Below, in pieces: positions 25,919-34,785 of a stretch of 64,000 bases of DNA. Under the pieces are notes generated by a model that had not been told where the DNA came from, ran no database searches, and saw only the letters and a list, made by a program, of their open reading frames with translations. Numbering within the stretch: the first letter of the stretch is position 1; each line of letters opens with the position of its first letter. This DNA comes from Bacteroides sp. OF04-15BH (lineage in GTDB: Bacteria; Bacteroidota; Bacteroidia; Bacteroidales; Bacteroidaceae): contig NZ_QUEM01000007.1 of NCBI RefSeq assembly GCF_003477995.1, forward strand, positions 76,048 through 140,047, in the 5' to 3' direction. Both the position numbers and the translations under genes were made by a program.

Positions 25919-27940
25919 TTGACGACAAACAAAAAAGAAATTGACACCAGTAACGCAGAGTTTCAGAATGCTCTGCGTCTGGTGCAATATACCAGTAACT
26001 CACTATTCTTGACCGGTAAGGCCGGAACCGGAAAGTCCACCTTTCTGAAGTACATCTGCGCCCATACGAAAAAGAAATATGTGATTCTAGCCCCCACAGG
26101 CATTGCAGCGATCAATGTCGGTGGGGTGACCTTGCACAGCTTTTTCAAACTTCCTTTTTATCCCTTTCTGCCGGACGATACCCGCTTTTCGTTCGGCAAG
26201 ATACGCGACACCCTGAAATACAACCGGGCACTCTGTAAACTGATTCAGGAAGTGGAGCTGATTGTCATTGATGAGATCTCCATGGTGCGTGCCGACATCA
26301 TTGATGTGATTGACAAGATTCTCCGCGTTTATTCCCGCAATCTGCGTAAACCCTTTGGCGGAAAGCAGATGCTTTTCGTGGGCGACATGTTCCAGTTGGA
26401 GCCGGTGGTCAAGTCAGAGGAACGCGAGTTGTTGCGCCAGTTTTATCCTTCCCCTTTTTTCTTTTCGGCGCATGTGTTCCGAGAAACGGAGCTGGTTGCC
26501 GTGGAACTGACCAAAGTCTATCGCCAGAAAGATGCTTCTTTTGTCGCTCTTTTGGATCATATCCGTTGTAATACCCTTTCCGGCGATGACCTGAGCCGTT
26601 TGAACCAGCGTTGTCTTCCTTCAGCATCCGGAACGAGTGATCCGGAACACGATTTCTTTATTACTCTGGCTACGAAACGCCATGTGGTGGACCACATCAA
26701 CTATGACCGTCTGAATCGTCTGGAAGGCGAAGTCTGCGAACTGAAAGGGCGCATCGAAGGCGACTTTCCCGAATCCGCTTTGCCGACAGCTGAAGTGCTG
26801 CATCTGAAAATCGGCGCTCAGGTGATTTTCGTGAAAAACGATATGGAAAAGCAATGGGTGAACGGAACTGTTGGGCGGGTAGAGTATATCGATCCTGAAT
26901 TGAATTTTGTGGAAATCATCACCGAGGACGGTAAGGACTGTCTGGTCAAAAAAGAAAAATGGACAAACATCCGCTATCGGTATAATGCCGAGAAGAAAGT
27001 CATCGAAGAAGAAGAGCTTGGGGCTTTTGAGCAGTTTCCCATCAAGCTTGCCTGGGCTATGACAGTGCATAAAAGTCAGGGATTGACTTTCTCGAAAGTA
27101 CATATAGACTTCAGCGGTGGCGTGTTTGCTGCCGGACAAGCCTATGTGGCTTTGAGCCGTTGTACTTCGTTGGCCGGCATCGTGCTGCGCGAACCGCTGA
27201 AGCGGAGTGATATCTTTGTCCGTCCGGAAATCCTGGCCTTTTCCCGCAGGTTCAACGACCGTGCGGCAGTGGACCGTGCTCTTCAGTCCGCTCATGCCGA
27301 TATCGCCTATCATGAGGCGGTGACAGCTTTTAATTCAGGGGATTTCGACGGTTGCGTCAGTCATTTTTTTGAAGCCATCCATGCCCGTTACGATATAGAA
27401 AGTCCTTTGAACAAGCGTTTTATCCGTTATAAGCTGGAGGAGATAAACCGTTTGCGCCGGCAGAACCAGCAGTTGCGTGAGGAGCTTCATGCCCGTCAGG
27501 AGCAAATGAACGGATATGCCCGTGAGTATTACCAGATGGGTAATGAATGTGTGGTGCATGCCCACAATAACCAGGCCGCCATCCGAAATTATGATAAGGC
27601 GATAGCGTTGAATCCCAACTATCTGGATGCCTGGGTGCGCAAGGGCGTTACGTTGGTTGCCGAGGGCGAAGTGATGCAGGCAGAGCGTTGCTATTCACAG
27701 GCCATCGAACTGTCTCCCCTTTGTTTCAAGGCCTGGTATCATCGGGGAAAACTTCGGTTGGCTTCTGGTCGTCCCGACGAGGCTGCGGCTGATTTTGACA
27801 AGGCAACCTCTCTGAAACCCGAGCATGCACAGACACGTGAGTTTTATGGAAATGCCCTGATGCAGTGCGGTCGGGAAACAGAAGCCGCCGAACAGTGGGC
27901 TTGGGCTGAGCGTTTGAAAAAAAATAAGGGTAAAAAATAA
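25919..27940 (+). CDS. PIF1-like superfamily 1 helicase with C-terminal TPR repeats
   Basis: The 673-residue protein contains Walker A GKAGTGKST (33-41), Walker B VIDEISM (116-122), a PIF1-type GIAAINVGG motif, and helicase motifs TVHKSQGLTF (382-391) and YVALSRC (409-415). A coiled coil (about 505-530) leads to tetratricopeptide repeats (about 535-650), suggesting protein contacts. The start is a TTG at 25919; no in-frame ATG lies between the PBP1A stop and the first motif. PIF1 helicases unwind duplexes and G-quadruplexes; the target here is unknown. A paralogue lies at 46016-48187, on the far side of the FAS1/SusCD locus. The stop codon lies inside a 21-bp hairpin. Confidence 0.88.
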   Translation: MTTNKKEIDTSNAEFQNALRLVQYTSNSLFLTGKAGTGKSTFLKYICAHTKKKYVILAPTGIAAINVGGVTLHSFFKLPFYPFLPDDTRFSFGKIRDTLKYNRALCKLIQEVELIVIDEISMVRADIIDVIDKILRVYSRNLRKPFGGKQMLFVGDMFQLEPVVKSEERELLRQFYPSPFFFSAHVFRETELVAVELTKVYRQKDASFVALLDHIRCNTLSGDDLSRLNQRCLPSASGTSDPEHDFFITLATKRHVVDHINYDRLNRLEGEVCELKGRIEGDFPESALPTAEVLHLKIGAQVIFVKNDMEKQWVNGTVGRVEYIDPELNFVEIITEDGKDCLVKKEKWTNIRYRYNAEKKVIEEEELGAFEQFPIKLAWAMTVHKSQGLTFSKVHIDFSGGVFAAGQAYVALSRCTSLAGIVLREPLKRSDIFVRPEILAFSRRFNDRAAVDRALQSAHADIAYHEAVTAFNSGDFDGCVSHFFEAIHARYDIESPLNKRFIRYKLEEINRLRRQNQQLREELHARQEQMNGYAREYYQMGNECVVHAHNNQAAIRNYDKAIALNPNYLDAWVRKGVTLVAEGEVMQAERCYSQAIELSPLCFKAWYHRGKLRLASGRPDEAAADFDKATSLKPEHAQTREFYGNALMQCGRETEAAEQWAWAERLKKNKGKK

Positions 27941-27971
27941 AAATATTAAGTTTTTGTTTTTTGCCCTTATT
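27923..27971. terminator. 21-bp AT-rich hairpin spanning the helicase stop codon
   Basis: Bases 27923-27943 pair with 27951-27971 over 21 bp, including two G-T wobbles, around a 7-nt loop TATTAAG. The outer end is AATAAGGG/CCCTTATT and the inner part is A-run against T-run. The helicase TAA (27938-27940) lies in the left arm. There is no clean U-tract after the stem, but the right arm itself is T-rich. It may terminate the long lpx-PBP-helicase transcript or protect its 3' end. Confidence 0.75.
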
Positions 27972-28036
27972 GCATTTTAAAAGATTATGTCAAAAAAAAT
28001 ACAATATTTTCCGAACACCTTTCTTGCTTCTGATTT

Positions 28037-28093
28037 TGATCACAATGTTTTTGAAAAAACATCGAAATGATTTGTTCATTTCATGCTGATCAC
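28037..28093. promoter_or_regulatory. Cluster of palindromes and direct repeats upstream of the FAS1/SusCD operon
   Basis: The segment contains TGATCAC at 28037-28043 and again at 28087-28093. Between them are two palindromes: ATGTTTTT-GA-AAAAACAT (28045-28062) and GAAATGA-TTTGT-TCATTTC (28064-28082). This nested arrangement resembles binding sites for dimeric regulators. It lies about 350 bp before the first FAS1 gene in a 505-bp non-coding stretch where I see no other coding potential. Identity of any regulator is unknown. Confidence 0.5.
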
Positions 28094-28366
28094 TTTATTC
28101 GGGCTTGCTGATTCCTTTGAAAATGTCCTGTTCTCTTTTTTCTGCATGGAGATCGTCAACCAATCAGTCCGTTTCCGGTGAACTTTTCCTGGCTTTGCAG
28201 AAAGCATCCTGAAAACAAGATTTTGCCTCTTAAAACCGATGATTAAGTGTATTAATACCCTCCAATAAACCCTCGGATTTTAACACTAAAAGGAATTCTA
28301 TCACTAAACTTTGTTAACAGAATGTCATATTCGGAGGCCCTGATACCTTATTCTCATATTAAGAAT

Positions 28367-28374
28367 TAAATTTG
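28367..28374 (+). promoter_or_regulatory. Candidate -7 element of the FAS1/SusCD operon
   Basis: TAAATTTG is an exact -7 match. No TTG occurs at the right spacing upstream, so a specialised sigma factor or an activator may be needed. The predicted start near 28381 leaves about 65 nt of leader before ATG 28446. The rest of the gap 27972-28366 is AT-rich and holds only the palindrome cluster. Confidence 0.45.
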
Positions 28375-28445
28375 TATGTCTATTATGGCATTAACAAAGC
28401 AAAGACAAGCAAATTAAATTAATAAATTTTCAATTTTAAAAGTGT

Positions 28446-31382
28446 ATGAAAGACCGTTTAAGCAAAATCAGTAAGAGAGCAACGCACGCGTTGTGTCTTC
28501 TTGCAGCCTGTGGCTTGACGTACTCTTGTGCCGATGAATACAAGTTGGATGATGAAACGCCAACCTGGCTCGGTTCGAGTATTTACAACTACTTGGAGGA
28601 AAAGGGTAATTACACGAATTTCGTGAAATTGATCAATGACCTTGGTCTCAAAGATGTGTTGTCAACTACAGGAAGTAGAACTTTGTTTGTGGCAAATGAT
28701 TCTGCTTTCCAAAGATTTTATGAGAAGAATGCAGCTGATGCCGCTGCAAATCCAAACACTCCTTGGGGAAATGCAACCAGCTACGATAAGCTGACCCTGG
28801 CGCAGAAGAAGCTCCTTTTGAATTCTGCCATGCTGAATTCTGCCTATTTGATGGAGATGATGTCTCGTTCAGAAGGTACAGTAACAAAGGGAACTAACAT
28901 GCGTAAGGTTACCTCTGTGGAGTTGACAGACTCCATTCCGGTTCTGAAGGCTGATGAATTCCCGACTTCTGAGAATCCGGATGACAAGAATTATTGGGAA
29001 CAATACAAGGCTAAAGACAAGTTCTATGTCGTTTCTGATAATTCAACTCCAATGATGGTGTTCTTTACAGACGACTTTATGTCAAAGTCAAGTATTACTG
29101 CCGATGACTTTAAATTTATTGTAGGACAGGAACACGAATTTAATCAGTATTATATTTACGACAATAAGGTTATCAACAAGGATATCACTTGCCAGAATGG
29201 TTATATCCATGAATTGGAAAATGTGTTGATCCCTCAGCCGAATATGGCCGAAGTGATTCGAAATAGTGGAAAAACCAATATTTTCAGCCATATTCTGGAC
29301 CGTTTCAGTGCTCCTTATTATGATGCCAACCTGACAAGACAGTATAAGGAAAATATTGACCAGACTTTCCAGGATTCAATTTTTATCCGTAAATATTATT
29401 CACAGATTACCAATACCTCTTCGATGACAGATGTTATCACTGATGGTTCTTTGGTAAAGGGTCCGGATGGCGAGGTTCCGTCTCCATACTTTGCAACCCT
29501 GAAACTGGATCCGGCTTGGAATCAGTATCAAGCAAGTGATCGTGTTGACAAGGCTACTGATATGGCAGCCATGTTCGTGCCAACCGATGATGCCTTGAAG
29601 CAGTACTTCCTGGAGGGTGAAGGACGAGATATTCTCGACAACTATGCCATCATTAAGAATGATAATTCTTTAGAGGCATTGTATACCAATTTGGATCAGA
29701 TTCCTTTGTCAATCCTGAACTCTTTGGTAAGCAACTTGATGCAGAAATCTTTTGTAGAATCTGTTCCAAGTAAATTTACTACCATTCTTGACCAGGCAAA
29801 CGATAACCTGTTCCCGAATGAGGAAGAAACTAAGGGAGATATTTCTGATGTGAAGATTGCCAATAATGGTGTCGTTTACATTATGGATAAGGTTTATCCT
29901 CCTGTTGACTATGCTGCAGTAACTTCTCCGGCTTATATTGGTGACAACTACAAGATTATGAAGTTTGCCATTTATAATGGTGAAGGTTCTGATGGTAAGA
30001 ACAACTTGATGTATTTGAACTACTTCGCTTACTTGCGTGCCAAGGGTGATGGTATCAAGTTCTCTTTGTTCTTGCCGAGTGATGATGCCTTGCAGAATTA
30101 TATTGACCCGCTGTCAATTATTCCGGGCCAGAAAACAAAGGCCAGAGTTCTTTCTTTCACTTACAATGCTGAAAAGAGTTCTAATAAAAATATCGCTCCG
30201 TTGGATTACAAGCAGTTCTCTTTTGACCTGGCAACTGGAGTGAAAGGACGTGAGCTTGTTGGTACCAAACCGGGTCAGGATGAGTGCTTGAACCGTTTGG
30301 GTGATATTCTGGAGACTCATACCATTGTGCATGATGTAGCTCAGGAACCGGACGGTGTTAAGAGCGGAAATGAATATTATCTGACCAAGAGTGGTTCTCC
30401 GATCCGAGTTACCGTTAATGGAAATAATGTTCAGGCTCAGGGTGGTATGCAGATTGAAAATCAGAAAACTTATCCGGGTCTTTCTGGAACAGTTCCTGGT
30501 TTCTATTATGCTTCTACTGAAGAAACCTATGAAAAGACAAATGGTACAACCTATTGCGTGAATGCTCCGATTCAGCCTGCCGTGCAGTCTGTTTACAAGG
30601 TTATGAGCGATATGGGTAACAATAAGTTCCTGGAACTGTGTACCGGTGTTACTGAAGATATCCTGACTAAGACCGGAACAGTGGTTTATGATCCGGAAGC
30701 ATCGGATGATGAAAAGCGTAGAGAGTTGAACAAGTATCTGATCTTTATCAATAACAAGGGATTGGATCAGAATGTATCATTCTTTACCAACTTTAACTAT
30801 ACGGTATATGTTCCGACAGATGCAGCTGTAGAGAAGGAAATCGCAGAAAAGAAGCTTCCTACTTGGGACAGCATTCGGGAGTATATCACACAACACGAGG
30901 TTGATGGAGTGTTGCCTGAAGGAGCTAAAGAAATAGCAAAAGCACAGGTTGCTTGTTTGTTGAACTTTGTTCGTGGACACTTCCAGGATAATTCTGAGTT
31001 CGCTGATAAGAATGCAACAAGCGTACATAATTATAATTCCGCAACTTTGGATGACGCTGGACAGAAGTTCGTAACCATTACTTCACAGCAGACCGGTAAC
31101 GGTGAAATGGTTTTGAAGAAAGATGGATATTACGACTGCAAGGTAACGAGCAAGAAGAACATCATTGCTCGTGATTATATTACAAACGTAGATTATTCTG
31201 CTGCTAATATCAACTTGATCGGCAGTCAGATCAAATCTTCTGCTTACAGTGTAATTCATGAAGTTGATGGTGTATTGAGATATACCAAGTTGAATGAAGG
31301 AGAAACTTATGAGAGTAAATATTGGTCAACAGCTGCAAAAGCAAAACGCACCGCAGCTAATTTTCGCATTAAAAACAAATAA
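28446..31382 (+). CDS. Fasciclin (FAS1)-domain surface lipoprotein with four FAS1 units
   Basis: The 978-residue protein begins with a basic n-region and hydrophobic core ending in the lipobox LTYSC (Cys28). This is followed by ADEYKLDDE, an acidic stretch like Bacteroidota surface-export signals. Four FAS1-like H1 motifs are visible: TLFVANDSAFQRFY (79-92), MFVPTDDALKQYF (376-388), LFLPSDDALQNYI (541-553) and VYVPTDAAVEKEI (787-799). Each is followed by an H2-like strand (NGYIHELENV, NGVVYIMDKV, ETHTIVHD, VIHEVDGVL). FAS1 domains mediate adhesion in other organisms. It is the first gene of a seven-gene operon and its stop overlaps the SusC start by one base. Ligand unknown. Confidence 0.88.
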   Translation: MKDRLSKISKRATHALCLLAACGLTYSCADEYKLDDETPTWLGSSIYNYLEEKGNYTNFVKLINDLGLKDVLSTTGSRTLFVANDSAFQRFYEKNAADAAANPNTPWGNATSYDKLTLAQKKLLLNSAMLNSAYLMEMMSRSEGTVTKGTNMRKVTSVELTDSIPVLKADEFPTSENPDDKNYWEQYKAKDKFYVVSDNSTPMMVFFTDDFMSKSSITADDFKFIVGQEHEFNQYYIYDNKVINKDITCQNGYIHELENVLIPQPNMAEVIRNSGKTNIFSHILDRFSAPYYDANLTRQYKENIDQTFQDSIFIRKYYSQITNTSSMTDVITDGSLVKGPDGEVPSPYFATLKLDPAWNQYQASDRVDKATDMAAMFVPTDDALKQYFLEGEGRDILDNYAIIKNDNSLEALYTNLDQIPLSILNSLVSNLMQKSFVESVPSKFTTILDQANDNLFPNEEETKGDISDVKIANNGVVYIMDKVYPPVDYAAVTSPAYIGDNYKIMKFAIYNGEGSDGKNNLMYLNYFAYLRAKGDGIKFSLFLPSDDALQNYIDPLSIIPGQKTKARVLSFTYNAEKSSNKNIAPLDYKQFSFDLATGVKGRELVGTKPGQDECLNRLGDILETHTIVHDVAQEPDGVKSGNEYYLTKSGSPIRVTVNGNNVQAQGGMQIENQKTYPGLSGTVPGFYYASTEETYEKTNGTTYCVNAPIQPAVQSVYKVMSDMGNNKFLELCTGVTEDILTKTGTVVYDPEASDDEKRRELNKYLIFINNKGLDQNVSFFTNFNYTVYVPTDAAVEKEIAEKKLPTWDSIREYITQHEVDGVLPEGAKEIAKAQVACLLNFVRGHFQDNSEFADKNATSVHNYNSATLDDAGQKFVTITSQQTGNGEMVLKKDGYYDCKVTSKKNIIARDYITNVDYSAANINLIGSQIKSSAYSVIHEVDGVLRYTKLNEGETYESKYWSTAAKAKRTAANFRIKNK

Positions 31383-34300
31383 TGGATACCATGAATAAGA
31401 TAAAGATTCTATTGCTTATGTTCGCCTGTTTTGCAACAGGTGCGGCTATGGCGCAGCAAAGACGTATTTCTGGTACTGTATCGGATGACTTTGGTGGCAT
31501 TATGATGGCCAATGTTACAGAGGTGGATGCCAACAATCGTATCGTTTCTGCTACGACTACAGATATGAATGGTAACTTTACCATGACCATTAAGAACCCG
31601 AAGAATAAGTTGAAGATTACTTACATGGGTTTCCAGAATCATGTGGAGGTTATCGGTAACAAGAGTGTGTTCAAGGTTAAAATGAAGGATGCCTCTCGTC
31701 AGATTGATGAGGTGACCGTTACCCATAAGAAGAAAACTGTCAGCAACGGTTTGTCTATCCCTGAGCGTGAAATCTCAGTAGCTCGCCAGAAGTTCAACAT
31801 GGACGAGATGCAGGGACTTTCTTTTGAGTCTGTTGACGAGGCTTTGCAGGGTAAGATCGCCGGTTTGGATATCGTGGCCAACTCAGGTAACCTGGGTGCC
31901 GGTACTACCATGCGTTTGCGTGGTACAACTACCATCAACGGTAATGCCGAGCCATTGATCGTTGTGGATGGTCATATCTTCGAATTGCCGGATAACGCAC
32001 AGGAAATCGATTTCGAAAATCTGGATAACGAGGAGCAGTTCTCAACTCTGTTGCAGGTAAATCCGGAAGATATCGCCGAAATCGAGGTGTTGAAGGATGC
32101 TTCTGCAACTGCTATCTGGGGTTCTAAGGGTGCCAACGGTGTGCTTTCTATCAAGACACGTCGTGGTAAACGTGGTAAGACTCGTGTCAACTTCTCTTAT
32201 CGTTTCTCTGGTAACTGGCAGGGTCAGGGTATGAACCTGTTGGATGGTGACGGTTATACCATGATGTTGAAGGAGGCTTATTTCAATCCAAAGCAGAATA
32301 CAAGCTCGTCTAACATGTTGGAGTTGGACTATAATCCGGCTTATCCTTATATCTACAACAACTACAACAAGAATACAGACTGGGTTGATGCAGTTACTCA
32401 GTTTGGACAGGCTCACAACTACTATGTTACTTTGACCGGTGGTGGTGAGAAGGCTACTTTCCGTGTAGGTGTTGGTTATGACAAGGAGTCTGGTACGATC
32501 ATCAAACAGAACCTGGATCGTTTCACAACTCGTCTGGCATTGGATTACTATGTATCAGACCGTATCAAGTTCTCATCTAACTTCTCATTGTCTTTCACAG
32601 ATAATCATAAGAACTATGATGATATCTTGGCACGTGCATACAAGGCTATGCCGAATATGAGTATTTATGAATACAACAGCAGTATTGAAAATCCTCAGAT
32701 GACCGGTAACTACTTTAACATGTTGCCTTTGACAGACCAGGGCGGTTTCCAGCCGAACTATACTTCTGCCAATTTGGGTGATATGTATTCAAACGGTAAC
32801 CCGGTTGCTATTGCTAATCAGGCTTGGAAGCGTGAGCAGCAGTTTAACATTACTCCGCAGTTCTCTGTTGAGTATAAGTTCTTGGGTAAGGATGATGATG
32901 AAACTCAGTTGAACTATACCGGAGATGTTCAGATGCAGATCTATAATACCAGTGAGAATTCTTATTATCCGGCATCTTTGACCAATAATAAGTGGTACGA
33001 CGGTATTAACAGTGCTTCTAACCGTGAGTACAAGAGTATGCAGTTCACTACTCGTCATGACTTGGCTTTCTATCCTAAGTTCAATAACGAGGATCATGCT
33101 CTGAGTGCTTTGTTGCGTTTTGAAATGACCAGTGGTACAAGTAACGACCAGTCTTTGACTTCAAGAGGTATTCCTGGAGGTTTGACTGATCCTACTTTGG
33201 ATGCATATCTGACAGCTTGTAGCACCAGTCCGGGTGAATGGAGAAACCTGTCATACACCGGTTCTGTTCACTATTCATACAAGTCAAAGTATAGCTTGAC
33301 AGCTACATTCCGTACAGACGGTCGTACAGACTTCGGTGCCGGTAAGAAATTCGGTACTTTCCCGGGTGTGTCTGGTCGTTGGAATATCATCGATGAGGAC
33401 TTCATGAAACCTTTGAAGAGCTGGATGTCTATGTTGGCATTCCGTCCGGGATGGGGTATCGTAGGTAATGTTGTCGGTGGTGGTTATAACCAGTACAACA
33501 AATATGCTGACTTTGGTTCATACGGTAACAACCATGGTGCCATCAAGCCGGAAAACTTGCGTCTGGCCTCTTTGCAGTGGGAGAAGACTTCTTCTTGGAA
33601 TATTGGTTTTGACTTAGGATTGTGGAACGATCTGGTAACTTTCGCATTGGAAATTTACAATAAGAAGACTACAGACTTGGCTCTGCAGAATGTAAGTATT
33701 CCTTCTCATACCGGTTTCTCTTCTTTGGCATGGCAGAATGTAGGTACTATGCGCAATAGAGGTTGGGAGTTGTATGCAAACACTTCTAAGTTTGCCCGTG
33801 TCGGTAAGTTCAGCATGAAGTTGAGTGCCAATATCGCACAGAACATCAACCGTATTGAAGAAATGGATGCTTCTGTATTGGAGAGCCTGAATGCAGATTT
33901 CAACTACGCAAACGAAAGCTATTTGGGTCGTGTTCAGATCGGTAATGCTTTGGGATCAATCTACGGTTTCCGTTATAAAGGTGTTTATGCATACGATTAT
34001 GATCATAACGGATATACTGATGTTTCCAGAAAGACTTATGGCGACAACACAGCTGCAGCTGCCCAGGAGCGTGGTGACAACTATACCTGTCCAATCGCTT
34101 ACGATGCAAACGGCAATATGATTACAGATGCCAAGGGTAACCCATTGCCAATGTATTTCAACTATGGTGGTGTAAACTATCAGTTCCAGGGTGGTGATGT
34201 TATCTATGAGGATATCAACCATGACGGACAGATCAATGCATTGGATATCGTATATTTGGGTAACTCTAATCCAACTTGTAATGGTGGTTTCGGTGTAGAC

Positions 34301-34774
34301 TTCTACTACGGTAACTGGAGCTTGAGTGCTTCTTTCAACTATCGTATCGGTAACCAGATTATCAATATGGCCAGAATGCAGGCTGAGGATATGTTGAACA
34401 ACAACAACCAGAGCCAGGCAACCAAGTGGAGATGGAGAAAGAACGGTGATGTAACCGAGATTCCACGTGCTATGAACAGCAAGGCTGCTGATGGCAAAAC
34501 TTATAACGCTTTGGCCAGCGACCGTTATGTGGAAAATGGTGACTATCTGCGTTTCCAGTACTTGCGTTTGGGTTACAACTTCGATGCTAAGAAAATCAAG
34601 AAGATTGGTTTGAGCTCATTGAGTTTGTCAGCCTCTGCAAACAACTTGTGGGTTTGGAGCAAGTATACAGGAACAGACCCTGATGTGACAACTTCAGGAT
34701 GGGGTGTTGCTACCGATAGCAACAAGACTCCTCGTTCTAAGTCATTTACAGTAAGTTTAAACGTTGGTTTCTAA
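31382..34774 (+). CDS. SusC/RagA-type TonB-dependent outer-membrane transporter (first pair)
   Basis: This 1130-residue outer-membrane beta-barrel imports ligands captured by its SusD partner, powered by TonB-ExbBD. The signal peptide ends near AAMAQQ (an alternative ATG lies at 31391). Next come a carboxypeptidase-regulatory-like domain (RRISGTVSDDFGGIMMANV) and a plug (ALQGKIAGLDIV, EPLIVVDG, EIEVLKDASATAIWGSKGA). The barrel ends in SKSFTVSLNVGF with the terminal Phe typical of outer-membrane proteins. A calcium-site-like DINHDGQINALD lies near the C-terminus. There is no N-terminal STN signalling domain, so an anti-sigma partner is not expected. ATG overlaps the upstream stop (TAATG). Confidence 0.95.
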   Translation: MDTMNKIKILLLMFACFATGAAMAQQRRISGTVSDDFGGIMMANVTEVDANNRIVSATTTDMNGNFTMTIKNPKNKLKITYMGFQNHVEVIGNKSVFKVKMKDASRQIDEVTVTHKKKTVSNGLSIPEREISVARQKFNMDEMQGLSFESVDEALQGKIAGLDIVANSGNLGAGTTMRLRGTTTINGNAEPLIVVDGHIFELPDNAQEIDFENLDNEEQFSTLLQVNPEDIAEIEVLKDASATAIWGSKGANGVLSIKTRRGKRGKTRVNFSYRFSGNWQGQGMNLLDGDGYTMMLKEAYFNPKQNTSSSNMLELDYNPAYPYIYNNYNKNTDWVDAVTQFGQAHNYYVTLTGGGEKATFRVGVGYDKESGTIIKQNLDRFTTRLALDYYVSDRIKFSSNFSLSFTDNHKNYDDILARAYKAMPNMSIYEYNSSIENPQMTGNYFNMLPLTDQGGFQPNYTSANLGDMYSNGNPVAIANQAWKREQQFNITPQFSVEYKFLGKDDDETQLNYTGDVQMQIYNTSENSYYPASLTNNKWYDGINSASNREYKSMQFTTRHDLAFYPKFNNEDHALSALLRFEMTSGTSNDQSLTSRGIPGGLTDPTLDAYLTACSTSPGEWRNLSYTGSVHYSYKSKYSLTATFRTDGRTDFGAGKKFGTFPGVSGRWNIIDEDFMKPLKSWMSMLAFRPGWGIVGNVVGGGYNQYNKYADFGSYGNNHGAIKPENLRLASLQWEKTSSWNIGFDLGLWNDLVTFALEIYNKKTTDLALQNVSIPSHTGFSSLAWQNVGTMRNRGWELYANTSKFARVGKFSMKLSANIAQNINRIEEMDASVLESLNADFNYANESYLGRVQIGNALGSIYGFRYKGVYAYDYDHNGYTDVSRKTYGDNTAAAAQERGDNYTCPIAYDANGNMITDAKGNPLPMYFNYGGVNYQFQGGDVIYEDINHDGQINALDIVYLGNSNPTCNGGFGVDFYYGNWSLSASFNYRIGNQIINMARMQAEDMLNNNNQSQATKWRWRKNGDVTEIPRAMNSKAADGKTYNALASDRYVENGDYLRFQYLRLGYNFDAKKIKKIGLSSLSLSASANNLWVWSKYTGTDPDVTTSGWGVATDSNKTPRSKSFTVSLNVGF

Positions 34775-34785
34775 AAGTGTAAGAA

